A program made the translations under genes and the position numbers. Below the pieces are notes generated by a model. It was not told the origin of the DNA. It saw only the letters and a program-made list of their open reading frames with translations, and searched no databases. A stretch of 64,000 nt of DNA, taken from the NCBI RefSeq assembly GCF_030035675.1, contig NC_084499.1:16874239-16938238 (forward strand), written 5' to 3'. Below, one piece after another: positions 32,001-54,100 of this stretch. The number at the start of each line of letters is the position of its first letter. Position 1 is the stretch's first letter. Origin of the DNA: Rhineura floridana (lineage: Eukaryota; Chordata; Lepidosauria; Squamata; Rhineuridae).

Positions 32001-34245
32001 CAAAGGCTTGACTAGAGGAAGTACTTCTTCCCACGGCATGTAGGACAGATCGACAGCATACATTTAAATTGCATTGAAAGCGCATTTAAAGCACATGACT
32101 TCCCTCAGAAGAATCTTGAGAGCCGGGCTTTCTCCCTCACAGAGCTACAACTTCCTGTCATCCTTAAAAAACTACAATTCCCATGAAATTTTGGGAGAAG
32201 TCATTTGGTTTAAAGGTGCGTTGCAGGTGCTTTAAATGTATGGTGTGGATCTGCCCATATGGAATTTGTTCCCACAAGATGTGCCGATGGCTACCAACTC
32301 AAGATGGCTGTACAAAGACGTTAGCCTTATCCTCCATGAATTTGTCTATCAGCGGCTACTAGCAAAAATGGCTGCGTACTACCTCCGGTACCGGTCATTG
32401 GGGAACATGAGTGAGAGTGCTGTTGCACATGTGTCCTGCTTGTGGACTTTGCAGAGGCATCTGGTTGGCCTCTAGAAGGGCTCTTCGTATGCAGGGACAG
32501 GGAACCTTTGGCCCTCCAGGTGCTGCTGAACTACAAATCCCATCAGCCTCTGCAGCAAGCATGGCCAATGGCCAGGGATTATGGCAGCTGTTGTTCAGCA
32601 ACATCTGGAGGGTCATCGGTTCTTATCGGATAGAACCAGATCAAGTTTGGAACGTGGAGCCTTTGTGTTCGACCATATAATATTGAATAATTTTTGAGGA
32701 GGGACTCATAATTCAGATCAGCTTGAGGCCTCCCCTCTTCTGGCTTTTTCAAAGGGCCCCTCTTTCCTTTTTCTAGGTTATGCCATGGGCTGGGGTCCTA
32801 TAACGTGGCTGCTCATGGCTGAGGTTCTCCCGCTGAAGGCCCGAGGGGTGGTGTCTGGTCTGTGTGTGCTCGTGAGCTGGCTGACTGCCTTTGCCTTGAC
32901 AAAAGTCTTTCTGTTGGTTAAGGTAAGTCGAAGAAGGGTAGACCTTATACACATTGGGGGGCATCTGTGCCACAGACTAAGGCCACATCCGTACTATACA
33001 TCTGGAGGGCCAAAGGTTCCCCAGATCTGCAACACCTTTAAAACATACCACTTGTAATGTTCATGACCTCCCCCAGAGAATCCTGGGAAGTGTTGTTGGT
33101 TACGGGTGCTGAGAGTTGTTAGGAATCCCCCTGTTCCCCTCACAGAGCGACAATTCGCTGGGAAGAAAGATTGATGGTTGAACCACTCTAGGCATTCTAT
33201 CACAGGACAGGGTCTAGAGCAGGGGGCGTGGAGCCTTTTTCAGCCTGAGGGCTGCATTCCCTCCTGGGTCACCTTCCAAAGGCCACCAGCCAGTGGTGGG
33301 CGGGGCCAGAGTGAAAAGCGGGCAGAGAAACAGATGCAAAAATTTACCTTTCTACAGTAGGCTAGTTTCCACGCAGTCACGCACCTCCCTCTCCTCCCTC
33401 CAGGCACGCCAGAAGCATGTTTAGAGTTCAAGGAAATGTTCCAGCTGGGCAAAAACACTCAAGGCAGGTGTGAAGCAAGGCTGGTGAGGGTGTGTGGCCT
33501 GGAGAGAGAGGGCATGGTTGACAATGGGGTGTAGCCTAGGGAGAGTCCGGGGGCCCAGATGGAGAAGCCTGGAGGGCCATATCTAGCCCCTGTGCCTGAG
33601 TTTCCCCACCCATGGTCTAGAGACAGAAGAGGATGGAAAAGGCAATGCTGTTAGACAATTTAAACCCTGTACTTAATGGCCTTATTGGGAGGGGCCGCTT
33701 TCGATAGTAACGTGGATTCAAAATGTAAACTCTGCAATTGAGGGGGGCGGCTCTTGCTCATTGGGGCCTGGACTTTTGCCCCAAAGTCTTTCCCAGACAG
33801 CCTTGCTGGGTGGGAAGAAAGCAGATCATCCAAGAGTTCAAAATTTCACGTACCGATTAAAAAAACAACAGACGGCCAAATCCTTGGCTACAGATCTGTA
33901 GCCAATACTCAATTCTCCAAGCCCCCTCATTGGCCAAAAGATGGAGTTCCACAATTGTCTGGAATGTGTAAGAAAGCATCTCCGATATGCACCTTCATTT
34001 TCACCCGGCTCTCTTGCTCACACCTTTCTCTCCGCTTGTCTTTGAAGGAGAATGGTTTCTTTTTTCTTTCCCAGGAGAAGTATGGCTTGGAGGTGCCTTT
34101 CTTTTTCTTCAGCGCCATCTGCGTGGTGAACCTTATCTTCACATATTTCATTCCCGAAACCAGAGCCAGGTCCTTGGAGCGCATTGAATCATACTTCCGC
34201 ACAGGGCGGAGGTCATTTCTGGAATCCTTCCGACGCCATAAATGA
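16953..34245 (+). CDS. SLC2A6: Facilitated glucose transporter GLUT6, 10 coding exons (513 residues)
   Basis: Class III sugar transporter of the major facilitator superfamily, mainly on intracellular membranes. Coding exons: 16953-17056, 18665-18827, 20773-20979, 24608-24707, 27279-27490, 28491-28643, 30040-30148, 31403-31579, 32777-32922, 34075-34245. They total 1542 nt (514 codons with stop); human GLUT6 has 507 residues. All junctions keep phase. Hallmarks: N-terminal EPLL dileucine internalisation motif, LGRKLSI after TM2, PDSPRF after TM6, [14 protein letters not shown] in TM7, DKAGRK, an exofacial loop 9 with two N-glycosylation sequons (NSS, NGS), [20 protein letters not shown] in TM10, and PETRARSLE before a C-terminal FRTGRRSFL. 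Oddities: no in-frame ATG at the start (CTG at 16953 in a GCCACC-CTG-G context, upstream in-frame stop at 16728-16730), and a GC donor for intron 4. The gene converges with CACFD1, as in human. Confidence 0.93.
17268..17672 (+). mobile_element. TAGGGATGG hAT-like MITE in SLC2A6 intron 1
   Basis: Full-length copy beginning CTAGGGATGGAAGGATCTGT and ending TCTCCCCCCATTCCTAA. Confidence 0.8.
17838..18165 (+). mobile_element. hAT-like MITE, GGGGAACCTTTTT..GGGCCACAT family
   Basis: Begins GGGGGAAACCTTTTTTAGCC and ends GAGTTCCCCACCCCCTG, giving terminal inverted repeats near CAGGGGTGGGGAAC. Other copies: 19404-19920 (with a CR1 end inside), 22056-22590 (with an Ala-SINE inside), 23662-23972, 33222-33612, 46723-47092, 55024-56015 (with a foldback element inside), and minus fragments 35815-35905 and 51645-51795. 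Confidence 0.8.
18665..18827 (+). CDS. SLC2A6: SLC2A6 coding exon 2 (TM1)
   Basis: Encodes [18 protein letters not shown] and on to ATASWFG, nearly as in human. The acceptor is a TTTTTTCAG tract and the donor is GTAAGG. Codon R is split 2/1 with exon 1. Confidence 0.95.
18945..19355 (-). mobile_element. CR1-like LINE 3' part
   Basis: Reads [20 protein letters not shown], then [16 protein letters not shown] on the minus strand, with a tail giving TCTATGATT-like repeats. Related pieces: 30305-30605 (-) and 50150-50218 (+). Confidence 0.8.
19921..20772. other. SLC2A6 intron 2, unique part
   Basis: AT-richer and mostly free of recognised repeats. No extra exon recognised. Confidence 0.5.
20773..20979 (+). 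CDS. SLC2A6: SLC2A6 coding exon 3 (TM2-TM4)
   Basis: 69 codons in phase 0, from [17 protein letters not shown] through [14 protein letters not shown] to [12 protein letters not shown]. Donor GTAAGT. Confidence 0.96.
21265..21385. mobile_element. Palindromic element, CTACTCAGAGCAGGCCCATTG family
   Basis: Inverted arms CCTACTCAGAGCAG...CTGCTCTGAGTAGG sit inside the CCTGGGAACTGTAG MITE of 21085-21465. Other copies near 40255-40375 and 48950-49065. Confidence 0.7.
24608..24707 (+). CDS. SLC2A6: SLC2A6 coding exon 4 (TM5), GC donor
   Basis: Encodes [17 protein letters not shown] through FLYALG. The only donor that keeps the frame into [12 protein letters not shown] is GCAAGT at 24708. The nearest GT (24711-24712) would shift the frame. 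Confidence 0.93.
25635..25885 (+). mobile_element. GC-rich MITE, GGGACTGGTGGGGCGGAAGG family
   Basis: Shares CAGAGCCAACT.ATTCTA.TTTTGCC and TCCTCCTCCCTGCTGAG with 13595-13690, 14555-14735 and 37135-37600. The last is split by a LINE tail and ATTT microsatellite at 37266-37425. Confidence 0.65.
26138..26352 (+). mobile_element. hAT MITE resembling Charlie/MER5-type ends
   Basis: Left end GGTTCTTAACGTGTGGTCCG and right end TTAGGAACCACTGG are inverted, as in Charlie-type hAT elements. Confidence 0.7.
26398..27075 (-). mobile_element. tRNA-derived SINE split by a MITE
   Basis: Pieces 26398-26510 and 26952-27075 form one element (CACAACAACCCTGTGAGGTA; CCAAGATCACCCAGTGAGC). Related copies: 42778-42950 (-), 48390-48560 (+), 54625-54800 (-). 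Confidence 0.75.
26511..26951 (+). mobile_element. TAGGGATGG hAT-like MITE with target-site duplication
   Basis: The best-bounded copy: TAGGGATGG at the left and CCCTTCCCTA at the right form terminal inverted repeats. The flanks GCTGAGAG and GCTGAGAA suggest an 8-bp duplication, typical of hAT. It splits an older tRNA-derived SINE (26398-26510 and 26952-27075). Confidence 0.82.
27279..27490 (+). CDS. SLC2A6: SLC2A6 coding exon 5 (TM6 and start of the central loop)
   Basis: Encodes [35 protein letters not shown] and [17 protein letters not shown]. Acceptor TTGCAG, donor GTGTGC, which is weaker than its neighbours. Confidence 0.95.
27598..27725 (-). mobile_element. BovB LINE fragment
   Basis: ATGCCTTCAAGTCGACTATG and CCAATAGCATCTGTTATAAA are typical of squamate BovB 3' sequence. 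It shares the CTTCAAGTCGA...GACTTA.GGC.ACCCTATGAAT block with the Sauria-type SINE tails. Confidence 0.75.
28491..28643 (+). CDS. SLC2A6: SLC2A6 coding exon 6 (central loop to TM7)
   Basis: 51 codons in phase 0: [17 protein letters not shown], then [20 protein letters not shown] and FESTAVIL. Donor GTAAGC. Confidence 0.95.
28800..29030 (-). mobile_element. Sauria-type SINE inside a palindromic MITE
   Basis: Full-length copy. The flanking AGACCACTTT is duplicated (about 28790 and 29033), and the CCTGGGAACTGTAG MITE continues on both sides, so the SINE inserted later. Confidence 0.88.
30040..30148 (+). CDS. SLC2A6: SLC2A6 coding exon 7 (TM8)
   Basis: Encodes [17 protein letters not shown] through [14 protein letters not shown]. 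Acceptor CTTTGCAG, donor GTGCGA. Confidence 0.95.
31403..31579 (+). CDS. SLC2A6: SLC2A6 coding exon 8 (TM9 and exofacial loop)
   Basis: Encodes [19 protein letters not shown], then a loop with NSS and NGS sequons, then [15 protein letters not shown]. Acceptor ATGGCAG, donor GTACGT. Confidence 0.94.
32777..32922 (+). CDS. SLC2A6: SLC2A6 coding exon 9 (TM10-TM11)
   Basis: Encodes [19 protein letters not shown], then [19 protein letters not shown] and LTKVFLLVK. Donor GTAAGT. Confidence 0.96.
34075..34245 (+). CDS. SLC2A6: SLC2A6 coding exon 10 (TM12, C terminus)
   Basis: Encodes [15 protein letters not shown] through [18 protein letters not shown] and a C terminus of [12 protein letters not shown], ending in TGA. 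About five residues longer than the human C terminus. Confidence 0.96.
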   Translation, partial: EKYGLEVPFFFFSAICVVNLIFTYFIPETRARSLERIESYFRTGRRSFLESFRRHK

Positions 34246-34637
34246 AAGTTCAAAACTAATTCAAGTCCAGGCGTTATGGAGAGTGAGAGGGACTTTTGAG
34301 GCTGAGACAGGTTGACCATTGTGGTCGCTGTTCTCCAAGTGAATAGATCTCATCAGTCCTTAAACTGGGACAGGGGAAAGATCATGAGCTATTGATGCTC
34401 GTTTACATTTGTTAATTTTCTTAAAACTGAAAGGTACTGTAGCAGCTAAGGGATTGCGATACATCTCAGAAAGTTCTCAGCTGGAAGCTTCCGTCAGCCA
34501 CAAACTTATTAAAATGGTTGAAGGCAAGCCACTCTCGCTGTATTAGTGCTGCAATTTGAAAATAGCACTGACCTACCTTGCATGGTTAAGGACTGCTGCT
34601 AGGGCGTGTCTGTGAAGCACTTTGAACCTGCTAAACC

Positions 34638-35100
34638 AGGGTTGCCAACCCTTTGGGGCCAGCGGGCACATTTGGAATTTTGAGAAAGTGCCATGGGCGC
34701 CAGTCACAAAATGGCGGCTGTGGATATGTGTGGCATAACACAAAATGGCTGCCACATCTAAAAGAAGAGAAGAGTCAGGGCCATAAAATGAGTGAGCATG
34801 CCCTCCATTAGCATCCTTATCAATGGGGAAAAGGTACCTTGTTAGCCACTGCTGTGCTTGCTCACAGACAGGAGCGCTTTGCAACCCTCCTCTTTTCAGA
34901 ATAGAAGGAAGGGTGGGGGCCAGTCTTGGCATCCAATGAAATGCGGCCCTGTTTAAGGGGACATGTTCAGTATCGAAGAGGCCTAGCCAGTGCAAACAGG
35001 AACTAAGCAGGAAGAGCAAGCAGTCTCTCATGCATTGCAATTTTTTGAGGGGATATTTACTGAGATCTTTCGCAGGCACCATACGAGGTGCTGGCACTCT
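34638..35100 (+). mobile_element. MITE in the SLC2A6 3' flank, CAGGGTTGCCAACCC family
   Basis: Starts CAGGGTTGCCAACCCTTTGG and includes CACAAAATGGCGGCTGTGG. A minus fragment of the family is at 54050-54150. Confidence 0.65.
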
Positions 35101-35269
35101 GCTGTAAAACGTCACAGTGTAAAGTGTTATATAAATGTAAACCATCGTTCATACTTAAAATGATCATAGACTAAAAGCACACACACTTGTGGATCCTTTC
35201 TGGGCGTGCACAGCAACTATTTTATGAGCAAATATGGCAAAACATTAAAATGTACATGCACTAATCGTG

Positions 35270-35578
35270 GCGAGATGAGGGACAGGAAAGTGGCAACTCA
35301 GTGGAGATTTTTCTCTAATAAATACATTTTTACAGGCAAGCCATATTTCATAATATGCATTTTTGAGTATGATTTTCACCCATATTTTCCTTTTCATGCA
35401 CACTTTCCCCTAACATATGCGTTTTTGTAAACCTTGTTTGGTTGACAAACTGTGTTGAAAAATTCAAATAAGTGCGAATTTCGGAGGACGGCTGTATTGC
35501 ATGCCTCGTTTAGGAAAGTGCGAATTTGATGGGTTCAGGCTGAAATGTGAACTGAGTCAAATTTCTCGGCCATCCCCA
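35270..35578 (+). mobile_element. TAGGGATGG MITE, 3' part
   Basis: Lacks the left end; the core CATTTTTG units and the right end CTCGGCCATCCCCAA are present. Confidence 0.7.
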
Positions 35579-38500
35579 ACACAAACACACACACACACCC
35601 AACTGTAGTAACGAGTCTTTGAAAGCACTAAAGTTCTTACCAGAGGTAGAATGGTCTTTTTATTCACTGCATACACACACAAAGAGGACCAGCTTTTAGG
35701 CAGCTCATAAACTGGTGGATGCCAAGAGATTCTCTATATTATAAAAAAAATTGGTTTACTTGGATCAAAACTTTCACCACAGAACAGCATGGAACTGACG
35801 CAAGCCAGCATTGTTAACTGTAGATTCTTGAGCAGGAGGAGATGCTTGCCTCTGGCCCTTTCCACCACTAGCATGCGGTCCCCGGAAGGTTGATGAGAAG
35901 GGCTGGAAATTTTTCTCCACTCCTGCATTACAGGATACATGATCTCTCAACCCATGACTAATTACAGGATAATTCAAATCCCAGAAGGAGATTCTTGAAT
36001 TAAATGATTGCATCTGCTTAGAAGATGGTGTTGGTTATTGCAATTATGTGTTTCTTACATGTCAAAAGCACCTAAAGAAAAACCAGCAATTACTGCACAA
36101 TACGCTTCCGGGGGGAAAGAACAAGTAGTTACGTGTGCAAGAAGTTTTACAGTACAGTAAAAAAGAAAAGGTCCCCATGCAGAATCCTGTCTCTGAGAAC
36201 GGTAGGACTCTTATTCAGGAAAAGTATCCGCCCCTGAGAAGAGACCAGTTTATTCTTTAGGATCTTTCAAAAGAGAGAAAAAATGGCACCAAACTAGTTT
36301 TGTTTGATCTTTGAAACTTCAGAGGCAAGCCCCCCCCCCCCCAAAAGGTCCCTTCCTCTGAAAGTGTGCAGTTCAACAAGGAAGATGAGCCTCTCTACCA
36401 ATGTGTTTCCTGCTAAAGGAACCATCCTGTCCAATCACTTCCTTTCCATAACGCCATTGAAAATATTGACCCCCTACTGGTGGAATGCAACACTGCAGCT
36501 GGCAAGTAAAATTCTCACACACCTCTACATCAACTACATCTAAAGACTAAATTAGTACTTCACAGCATTTTTTGCCCCAGTTCTCAAATAACTAACCCCA
36601 TCTCTTCCTCAGAAGTGAGTGAACTAAGGCTACGAAGCATCAGTTGTTTCCCAAGAAATGAGATCTCAACTGCATGTCCCATACCCAAGGAGAATAGATC
36701 CCCATTAGAACAGTCTTAAATGAAGTCCAAATAATATTCTGTTCCTCAGAGCAAATTAGAAGGAATAGCGATAATAAATTAAATGTAAACCTACAGTGTA
36801 TAAATAGGAAGAGCAGAATTCTCGTGTTGGAAAACAAAAGGAAGCACCGACAGAGAAGACTGAGATTGTAAAATCTTCAGGGCAGAGGAGCTTTTCCAAG
36901 TTACAAAAGCAAACGGAAACACTAACTAGTCAAATGCGTGAGCCCTTTTTGGGTACTGCGTTACGGAACCTTTGTCCTTTTATAGGTACAAAAATGCTTA
37001 TCCCCAAGGCTCAAGGATTTCTTGGGGGGAGGGGGTGCTCAGAATGCCCCCCGCATAACCTGGAAGGATTTGGGAGTTCGTAAACCAAGAATTCGCTCAT
37101 GCCACTTCTGACTTTCTTTGGTGCAAAGTGAGAGCGGCAGCCGGTGGTGGCTGGTGTCCATTGGGAGGGTCAGGGCAGAAGACTGGGAGCACAACTGTAG
37201 GTGGAGTCTGGAGCCAACGACAGGCGGAACCAACTAATTTAGTTTTGCCCGCATCCTCCTCCCTGCTGAGTTCTATTTATTTATTTATTTATTTGTTAAA
37301 TTTATTAGTCACCCATCTGGCTGGTTGTCCAGCCACTCTGGGCGACGTACAAGATAAAAAACAATACATTAAAACGTTAAAATTTAAAACCATAACAGTA
37401 AAAACCTAACCCACCCCAAAATCCTGCCTGACGAGGCAACAGTGAGACGAAGGAAGGGCAAGCTGACAGGCAATGCTACCCGCTAGACGGGTAAGTAAGA
37501 AGGCAGGGGGGGCTGGCCAAGGGCAGAGTGAAGTTGGTGGGGCAGTGCCCCATTTGCCCAGCAGACCAACCTCCACTGGTGGCAGTGCTATTCGAGGAGG
37601 AGGGGTGTTTGCCAGGCATAGGGATGCAGCAAGTCCCCACCCTTTCCGCCCTTTGGATCCAGCCTCAGGGATCCCTACGAAAAGCTCTCCTCTTTTTCTG
37701 CACCAAAAGCTATTTTTTTTCTCCTGCACTGCTGGAAAATCCTAGAGGGGGGGGGGACTACAAAATACGAACAAAGCAAATATCTTCACACTATTTCTCC
37801 CCCCTCAGAAAATGCATCTTACAGATCAGCACATGGTTTGTCAAGTTCTGAAATTACTGAAGAAATGTCATCGAAAAACCCACCGAGGGAGGAGGGGGAG
37901 GGAAGGTCTCTGTGTTACACAGAAAGAGAGAGCCTACACTTTTGGAAAAGTCCCAGGCATCAAAGTTCATCAACACCCCCAAAGTTCATAACACGAAGAG
38001 AATGCAAAATCAGAGTGCAGCCGGTTGCTCAAAGATATAACGCCATGGTCCTAGTATTCATTTGATGCCCTTACCCCCCCCCAATGGCTTCCCCATCACC
38101 CCAGACTTTCAACAATAAAAATCAAGGCCTAGAACACAGCATCAGATGATCTCAGAAGTACCATTCTTGACCCACAAAAACTGTACCAAAGGCTGTTGTC
38201 AAGCAGCATTTTGACTGCCGAACGGAGACTACATCCCAGCCATGTAATGAATGGGGTTTTTCACCCTCTTTGGCTCCTCTCCAACCTGAGAATGGAGCAG
38301 GGTGGTGGTGGGGGTAGGAGCCCCACTTTAAACCCCACCCTCTTAAAGCTGCAGTTTAAAAGATTCACAGTGTCACAGTAATGTAATTAAAAAAAAATGT
38401 TCTGGGGAGTGAAGGGAAGGGTGCATTTTCATTTTGCACTCTCTCTCCTGGATTGGAACAGGAGTTTTTGGAAGAGTTTCACAGCATGGGCTTCCAAGGT

Positions 38501-38583
38501 CAGTTTTACTGCCGGCGTGAATTCCCACGGCTTGCTTTTCGATGGCCCAGATGGGAAGGGCCAGCCTTAAAATGACGGAAGCC
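35579..38583. other. Convergent interval between SLC2A6 and CACFD1
   Basis: Holds the CACFD1 3' UTR side, a hAT MITE scrap (35815-35905) and the split GC-rich MITE (37135-37600). No third gene recognised. Confidence 0.55.
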
Positions 38584-49539
<10,956 letters not shown>

Positions 49540-51037
49540 CCTGCCCTTTGGGGGGGGTTAAAGGACAGGCACTTTCCCCCCTTTCACCCCCACGCCCACC
49601 TTGTGCTCGCCACCGCAACTCCCTCCCCCCGCACTGGGTACGATCCTAGTCCTCAGCGCGTCGCCGTGCATCCACTGCCTGCCTTCAGTCCCTTTAAACA
49701 CAGCTCCTGCTGACAATGGAGAGGGCCCCTCCCCTCCACACAGCTGTTTAACCCATTCATGGCTCCCTTCGCATAGCATTCTGGGTCCCCCCGTCCCTTC
49801 TTTCCTTCTAAGAGGAGGAGCTCTCATCCATATACTTAAAAAAAGAGCGGTAGACCGACCAGTCTATTGTCTAGACCCGATGCGACTTCCTAGTTAATTT
49901 TGAAGCAACGCTCCAGCCCTTAGGAAACTATGGGGAAATTAGGGACTGAAGTGTAGCTGTGAGCTTCCCCACATTCCCCCTCAAAAGAAAAAAAGGGGGG
50001 GAAGGAACAGCTAATACAAGAGAGGAGTTTTTGGGCTTTCTAACTCAGGCCTTAATTCATGTGAAAAATGGGATGGGAGGATTTTAAAAACTGGTTGACC
50101 AGTGCAAATACAATATGTAACCATCTGTTGGGGTTGCTTTAAATTGGTTTCCTGCATTGAGCAGGGGGTTGGACTCGATGGCCTTAGAGGCCCCTTCCAG
50201 CTCTACGATTCTGTTATTCCCCCACTTGCCTCTGAAGAGTTATGTTGCGTGCATTTAGGCTCTGATTTTTGAATGGCCAGACTACACTTTTTGCATCCTA
50301 TACCATTTAATTCCAACCTTTACACCCTCACCCTCCTTCCAGAGACGGGAGAAATTTGATTCAATTTGCATTCAAAGCCAAATTCCTGACACAATACAGG
50401 AACCAAATTGCAGCCATCCTTTACAGTTTGGACTTCTTCGACTTTTGCAGCGCAGTTCTCCAGCTGGGTAGATGTGTTTCCCACCCACCCCATCTCACCG
50501 CCAAATTGTACAAATCAAACAGGCAACCAGGGCTGTGTGCACACCATACATTTAAAGCACCCCCACCCACCCCGCAAAAAAGAAACCCAGGAACTGTGCA
50601 AGGTGCTGGGAATTTTTAACTTCAGACTAATAAGCTAGGTTCACACCCACGTAACACTTTTATTGGCCAATCTCCAACAATTATGTGCATACTGAGTTGA
50701 GGTGCTGACTTTGGCGCTACAAAAAACAGCAATGGAAAGGGGCATTGAGTGACTTGGCAGAGGTCACAATTTGAGCCAGTGGCAGAGGCAGGTTGAGTTT
50801 GGGCACTAGGAACTCTTTCTCCCTTCTTCAGCCCTTTGAACAGATGCAAAAGAAACCAGCACTCCTGCAACTTTAAAGATTTTTAGAAGATGGGACTGCA
50901 ATAGATGTTACTTCTCCTCCACGCTGTGTGACAAGCGACACCTACTCTATCCCCCTAGCTATATAACCCTTGGACATACAGCAGCGCTTGGGCCCTCCAC
51001 TGGAACCAGTTGCTCCGCAAACAACTTGCAGCTGTGT
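49540..51037. other. Interval between ADAMTS13 stop and CACFD1 start
   Basis: Must hold the ADAMTS13 3' UTR and the CACFD1 promoter. It includes a CR1 tail (50150-50218), a reverse TAGGGATGG MITE scrap (50342-50460) and a CCTGGGAACTGTAG MITE piece (50530-50650). No TATA box is evident. Confidence 0.5.
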
Positions 51038-51042
51038 TTATT
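51037..51042 (-). promoter_or_regulatory. AATAAA overlapping the ADAMTS13 stop codon
   Basis: The hexamer AATAAA spans the last Lys codon and the TAA stop. If used it would give a 3' UTR of only some tens of bases. Another AATAAA on this strand lies near 50657. Which is used cannot be told from sequence. Confidence 0.35.
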
Positions 51043-51190
51043 TTGGCGTGGTGACCCAGTATTCCGCTTGGAAACTGACACTGGCAAAGTCTTTGCTGAA
51101 TTCAATTTCGGCCCGGCTCCCAATTGATTCCCAGTAGAACGGCTGGTTCCCACGGAAGACTGCAGTCTTCATGGCATCAACGTCTCGGAT
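51038..51190 (-). CDS. ADAMTS13: ADAMTS13 terminal coding exon: CUB2 end
   Basis: Encodes [20 protein letters not shown], then [20 protein letters not shown] and [10 protein letters not shown], then TAA. Human continues LQSW and 16 more residues. Acceptor TTCTACAG. Confidence 0.95.
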   Translation of the reverse strand: MRDVDAMKTAVFRGNQPFYWESIGSRAEIEFSKDFASVSFQAEYWVTTPK

Positions 51191-54100
51191 CTGTAGAACA
51201 GAAGGTCAAGTCAGTTACATTACCTACCTGGCTGAACCAATGGCCCCTCTAGATGTCCTTTTTATGGGGCGCTCCTGACGATTTGCGCTCGTGATGGTTT
51301 CGGGGCAGCGATACGCCATCCTGGTTTCCGTACTGTTTGCGCCTGCAAAAGTTTCAGGGCAGACATACTGATTTGCTTCCTATCAGGGCGTCAGGCCTCC
51401 AGCTGGCAATAATGTGGTAACATTGAGGAGGCATCGTAGAACAACTAATCAAGCACCATGGTGTTCGGATGGTCCAGAATAAAGCCACCCACTAATGCAT
51501 TATAACTGTAGCAATGTCATGTTGCAGATTACACCCATAAAACAAAACAAAAGCCACCAATCTGGATCCCACAATCCCACAGTAAACGTTCAGTGTGGAA
51601 GCAGCATTGGGGGAGAGAGAATGAGCTGAAGACCCACAAAAATCTCAGGGGGCTTGTTAGAAACTAGCCTACTTTTCAAAGATTGCTCCGTCTGCTTTTG
51701 CCTCTGACTCTGCATATCACTGGCACATGGCCCCTGGAAGGTTGCCTAGGAAGGAATGTGGCCCTTGGGCTGAAAATGGTTCCTCATCCCTGCACCAGAC
51801 AAATGCTTTGCTTTACTTCCCCTTGGGCCAGAGACCTAGTCCCTCACTCTGTGCAGCGCTCTCACCGAGATGTAACCGGAGTGTGTTTGGTTGCCATCAG
51901 CCGTCAGATCCACGTACACAGCGTGGATGGCGATGTGATGTTGTGGGGCCACATCAATGAACGTCCTGCAAGCCACTTGCGTTCCCCAGTCTGCCAAAGG
52001 CACAGGGCTCATTATTTTCCCGTGGGGGCCGAACAACTGCACATCGCAATCTGAGGTTAGGGGAAAATGAAGCAGAAGATAAAGTGTCCAGTTTTGGCTG
52101 TGGAGCTTTCCTCGTGCTTTCAAAGTCTTTAAAAATAATTTCAAAGGAGAACATCCAGCGGCCCTGGAAAAGTGGCAGCAGTGCAGGCGTTTTCCTGGGC
52201 CTACCCCCTCCCAGAATGCCTCGCTTTTGCGGAAGGACCCTCTCCCTTCCCTTCTTTGGAGTGAGGCAGAGAGGAGACGCAAGTGGCCTGCTGCCACATT
52301 ACCAGCAAGAAAACACAGGTGGCTAGCGAGCAGGGGGCGGGGGGGACACACGCTACTTCGCCACCCTCTGGCCTCTGCCACCTAAGGGAATAGTCTCATG
52401 CAAATTCTGCCTAATGGGTGGGCCGGCCCTGTTCCCCCTTTCTTTGATGTTACCGCTGGATCACTCATTGGACCTGTCCCAAATCTCTATGCTTGCTGGT
52501 TTTTTAGAAGGCCCTGAAGACTTTTGTTTTTTTTCAGCTGGCCTTCCAGGCTTGATGTTTGTTACATGGCCACATCAGCTGACTCATTTATGTTATCTCC
52601 AGCACTCCAAGACCACCTGCCCCTGTGCAGATCTGTAAGATCAACTTAGATCATCTGGTACGCAGCCTAAAGAATGTCACAGGATAGTGACCTGCAAACG
52701 GGCGTTTTCCGGTATTGCCCCTGTATTATGGATTGCCCTTCCCTCTGCCATACATGAAGCAGCAGCCATTAGTGGCTTCAGGCATCTTGAAAAGGCAGAT
52801 CTTTTTGCCCAGGCTTTCTCTGCCCTGTAAGACTGGACCCATCAGGTCCAGGCATGTTCCCACCTATTTTTAATTTCAGGAAAAGACATCCGAAGATCTG
52901 ACCACTGCCTTCATGTAGTCTGGCCCAAACCCTTATCCTTAAAGCTTAATTTTTACTTCCAAAGCAGCCATGTGAATTTCGTGGCAAGCAACTCACCTTG
53001 ATGATATTTCTTAGCTGCCTCTTTGCTGCTGTACTGAAAGACAACTCCATTCCTGGGCACCAGGAGGCGCTGTCTCACCATCAGCGTGTTGATCCTGGTG
53101 TTTACGGTCAAATGCGCCAGCTTTTTGCAGCCTGTCCGCCACATCATGCGTGTAGAAATCAGCACCACCTCACCTGGAGCAGAAGACATGGGGAGGGGGT
53201 ACATGTCGGAGTAATCGCCTCTGTGCATTTTATAATGCAGGCATGAGGAACCTTTGGCCCTTGCTGCAGGGGCTGATGGGAGTTGTAGTTCACCAACATC
53301 TGAAGGGTCACCCCTGCCCAAATATCATGCATTTTTGCATGTTATTTTCTATAATACAGACATCGTTAAGTGCATTTCACTATACCAGATGCATTTTTGT
53401 ACATATTACTTGACCAGAGAACTGCACTGCATAAAATTCAGAGAAGCATGAATTTCAAAAGATGGCTGTGTTTCGGTTCACATATTGTTTCGGAAAGGGT
53501 AATTTAGGTAGGTTCTCCTCTGAATGTGAAACTGAATCCAATGTTTCTCCCACCCGCAGCTGAGAGTGACCTGAATGGGTATTAGACATCTCTTATCTCG
53601 ATTTAGGCCACTAAGAGTGGAGAAACTTTTTCATCCTGACATCTCCTGGTGAGTTTCATGGACAAGGTGAGATTCGAACTGCCAGCTTTCAAGCTCGGGT
53701 TCTCTGGTGCTATTCACCAAACACTCACCTGCACTGCAATTGAGGAAGCTCTCCAGCACTTGGACTGTGATGACCTCCCCTAAGGGGCGGCCAATGGCAA
53801 CGGTGCAGTCGCTGGCTTGCACGCCGGTCATGTTGATCAACCCCGTGGAATTGAGGAACAGCTGCCCACAGACACCTGCGTGGGAAGAGGCCATAAGTCA
53901 ATGGCAGAGCTTCTGCTTCTCCTACACTCAGTGGAGACTGGTGGCTCCGATGCCAGTGGGGCAGTGAATCCGCTCCGGGTTTTAGTCTGAACCTTCAAGG
54001 AGCTGTCAAAGCTGCTGAACCTACACTGCACTGAAGCCATTATGCCACACCCCCACGGCAGCCATTTTGTGACTGGCACCAGTGGCACTTTCTCACAATT

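Noticed and set aside
34573-35145. 190-codon minus-strand open frame
   Set aside because: Lies mostly within a MITE; no domain recognised.
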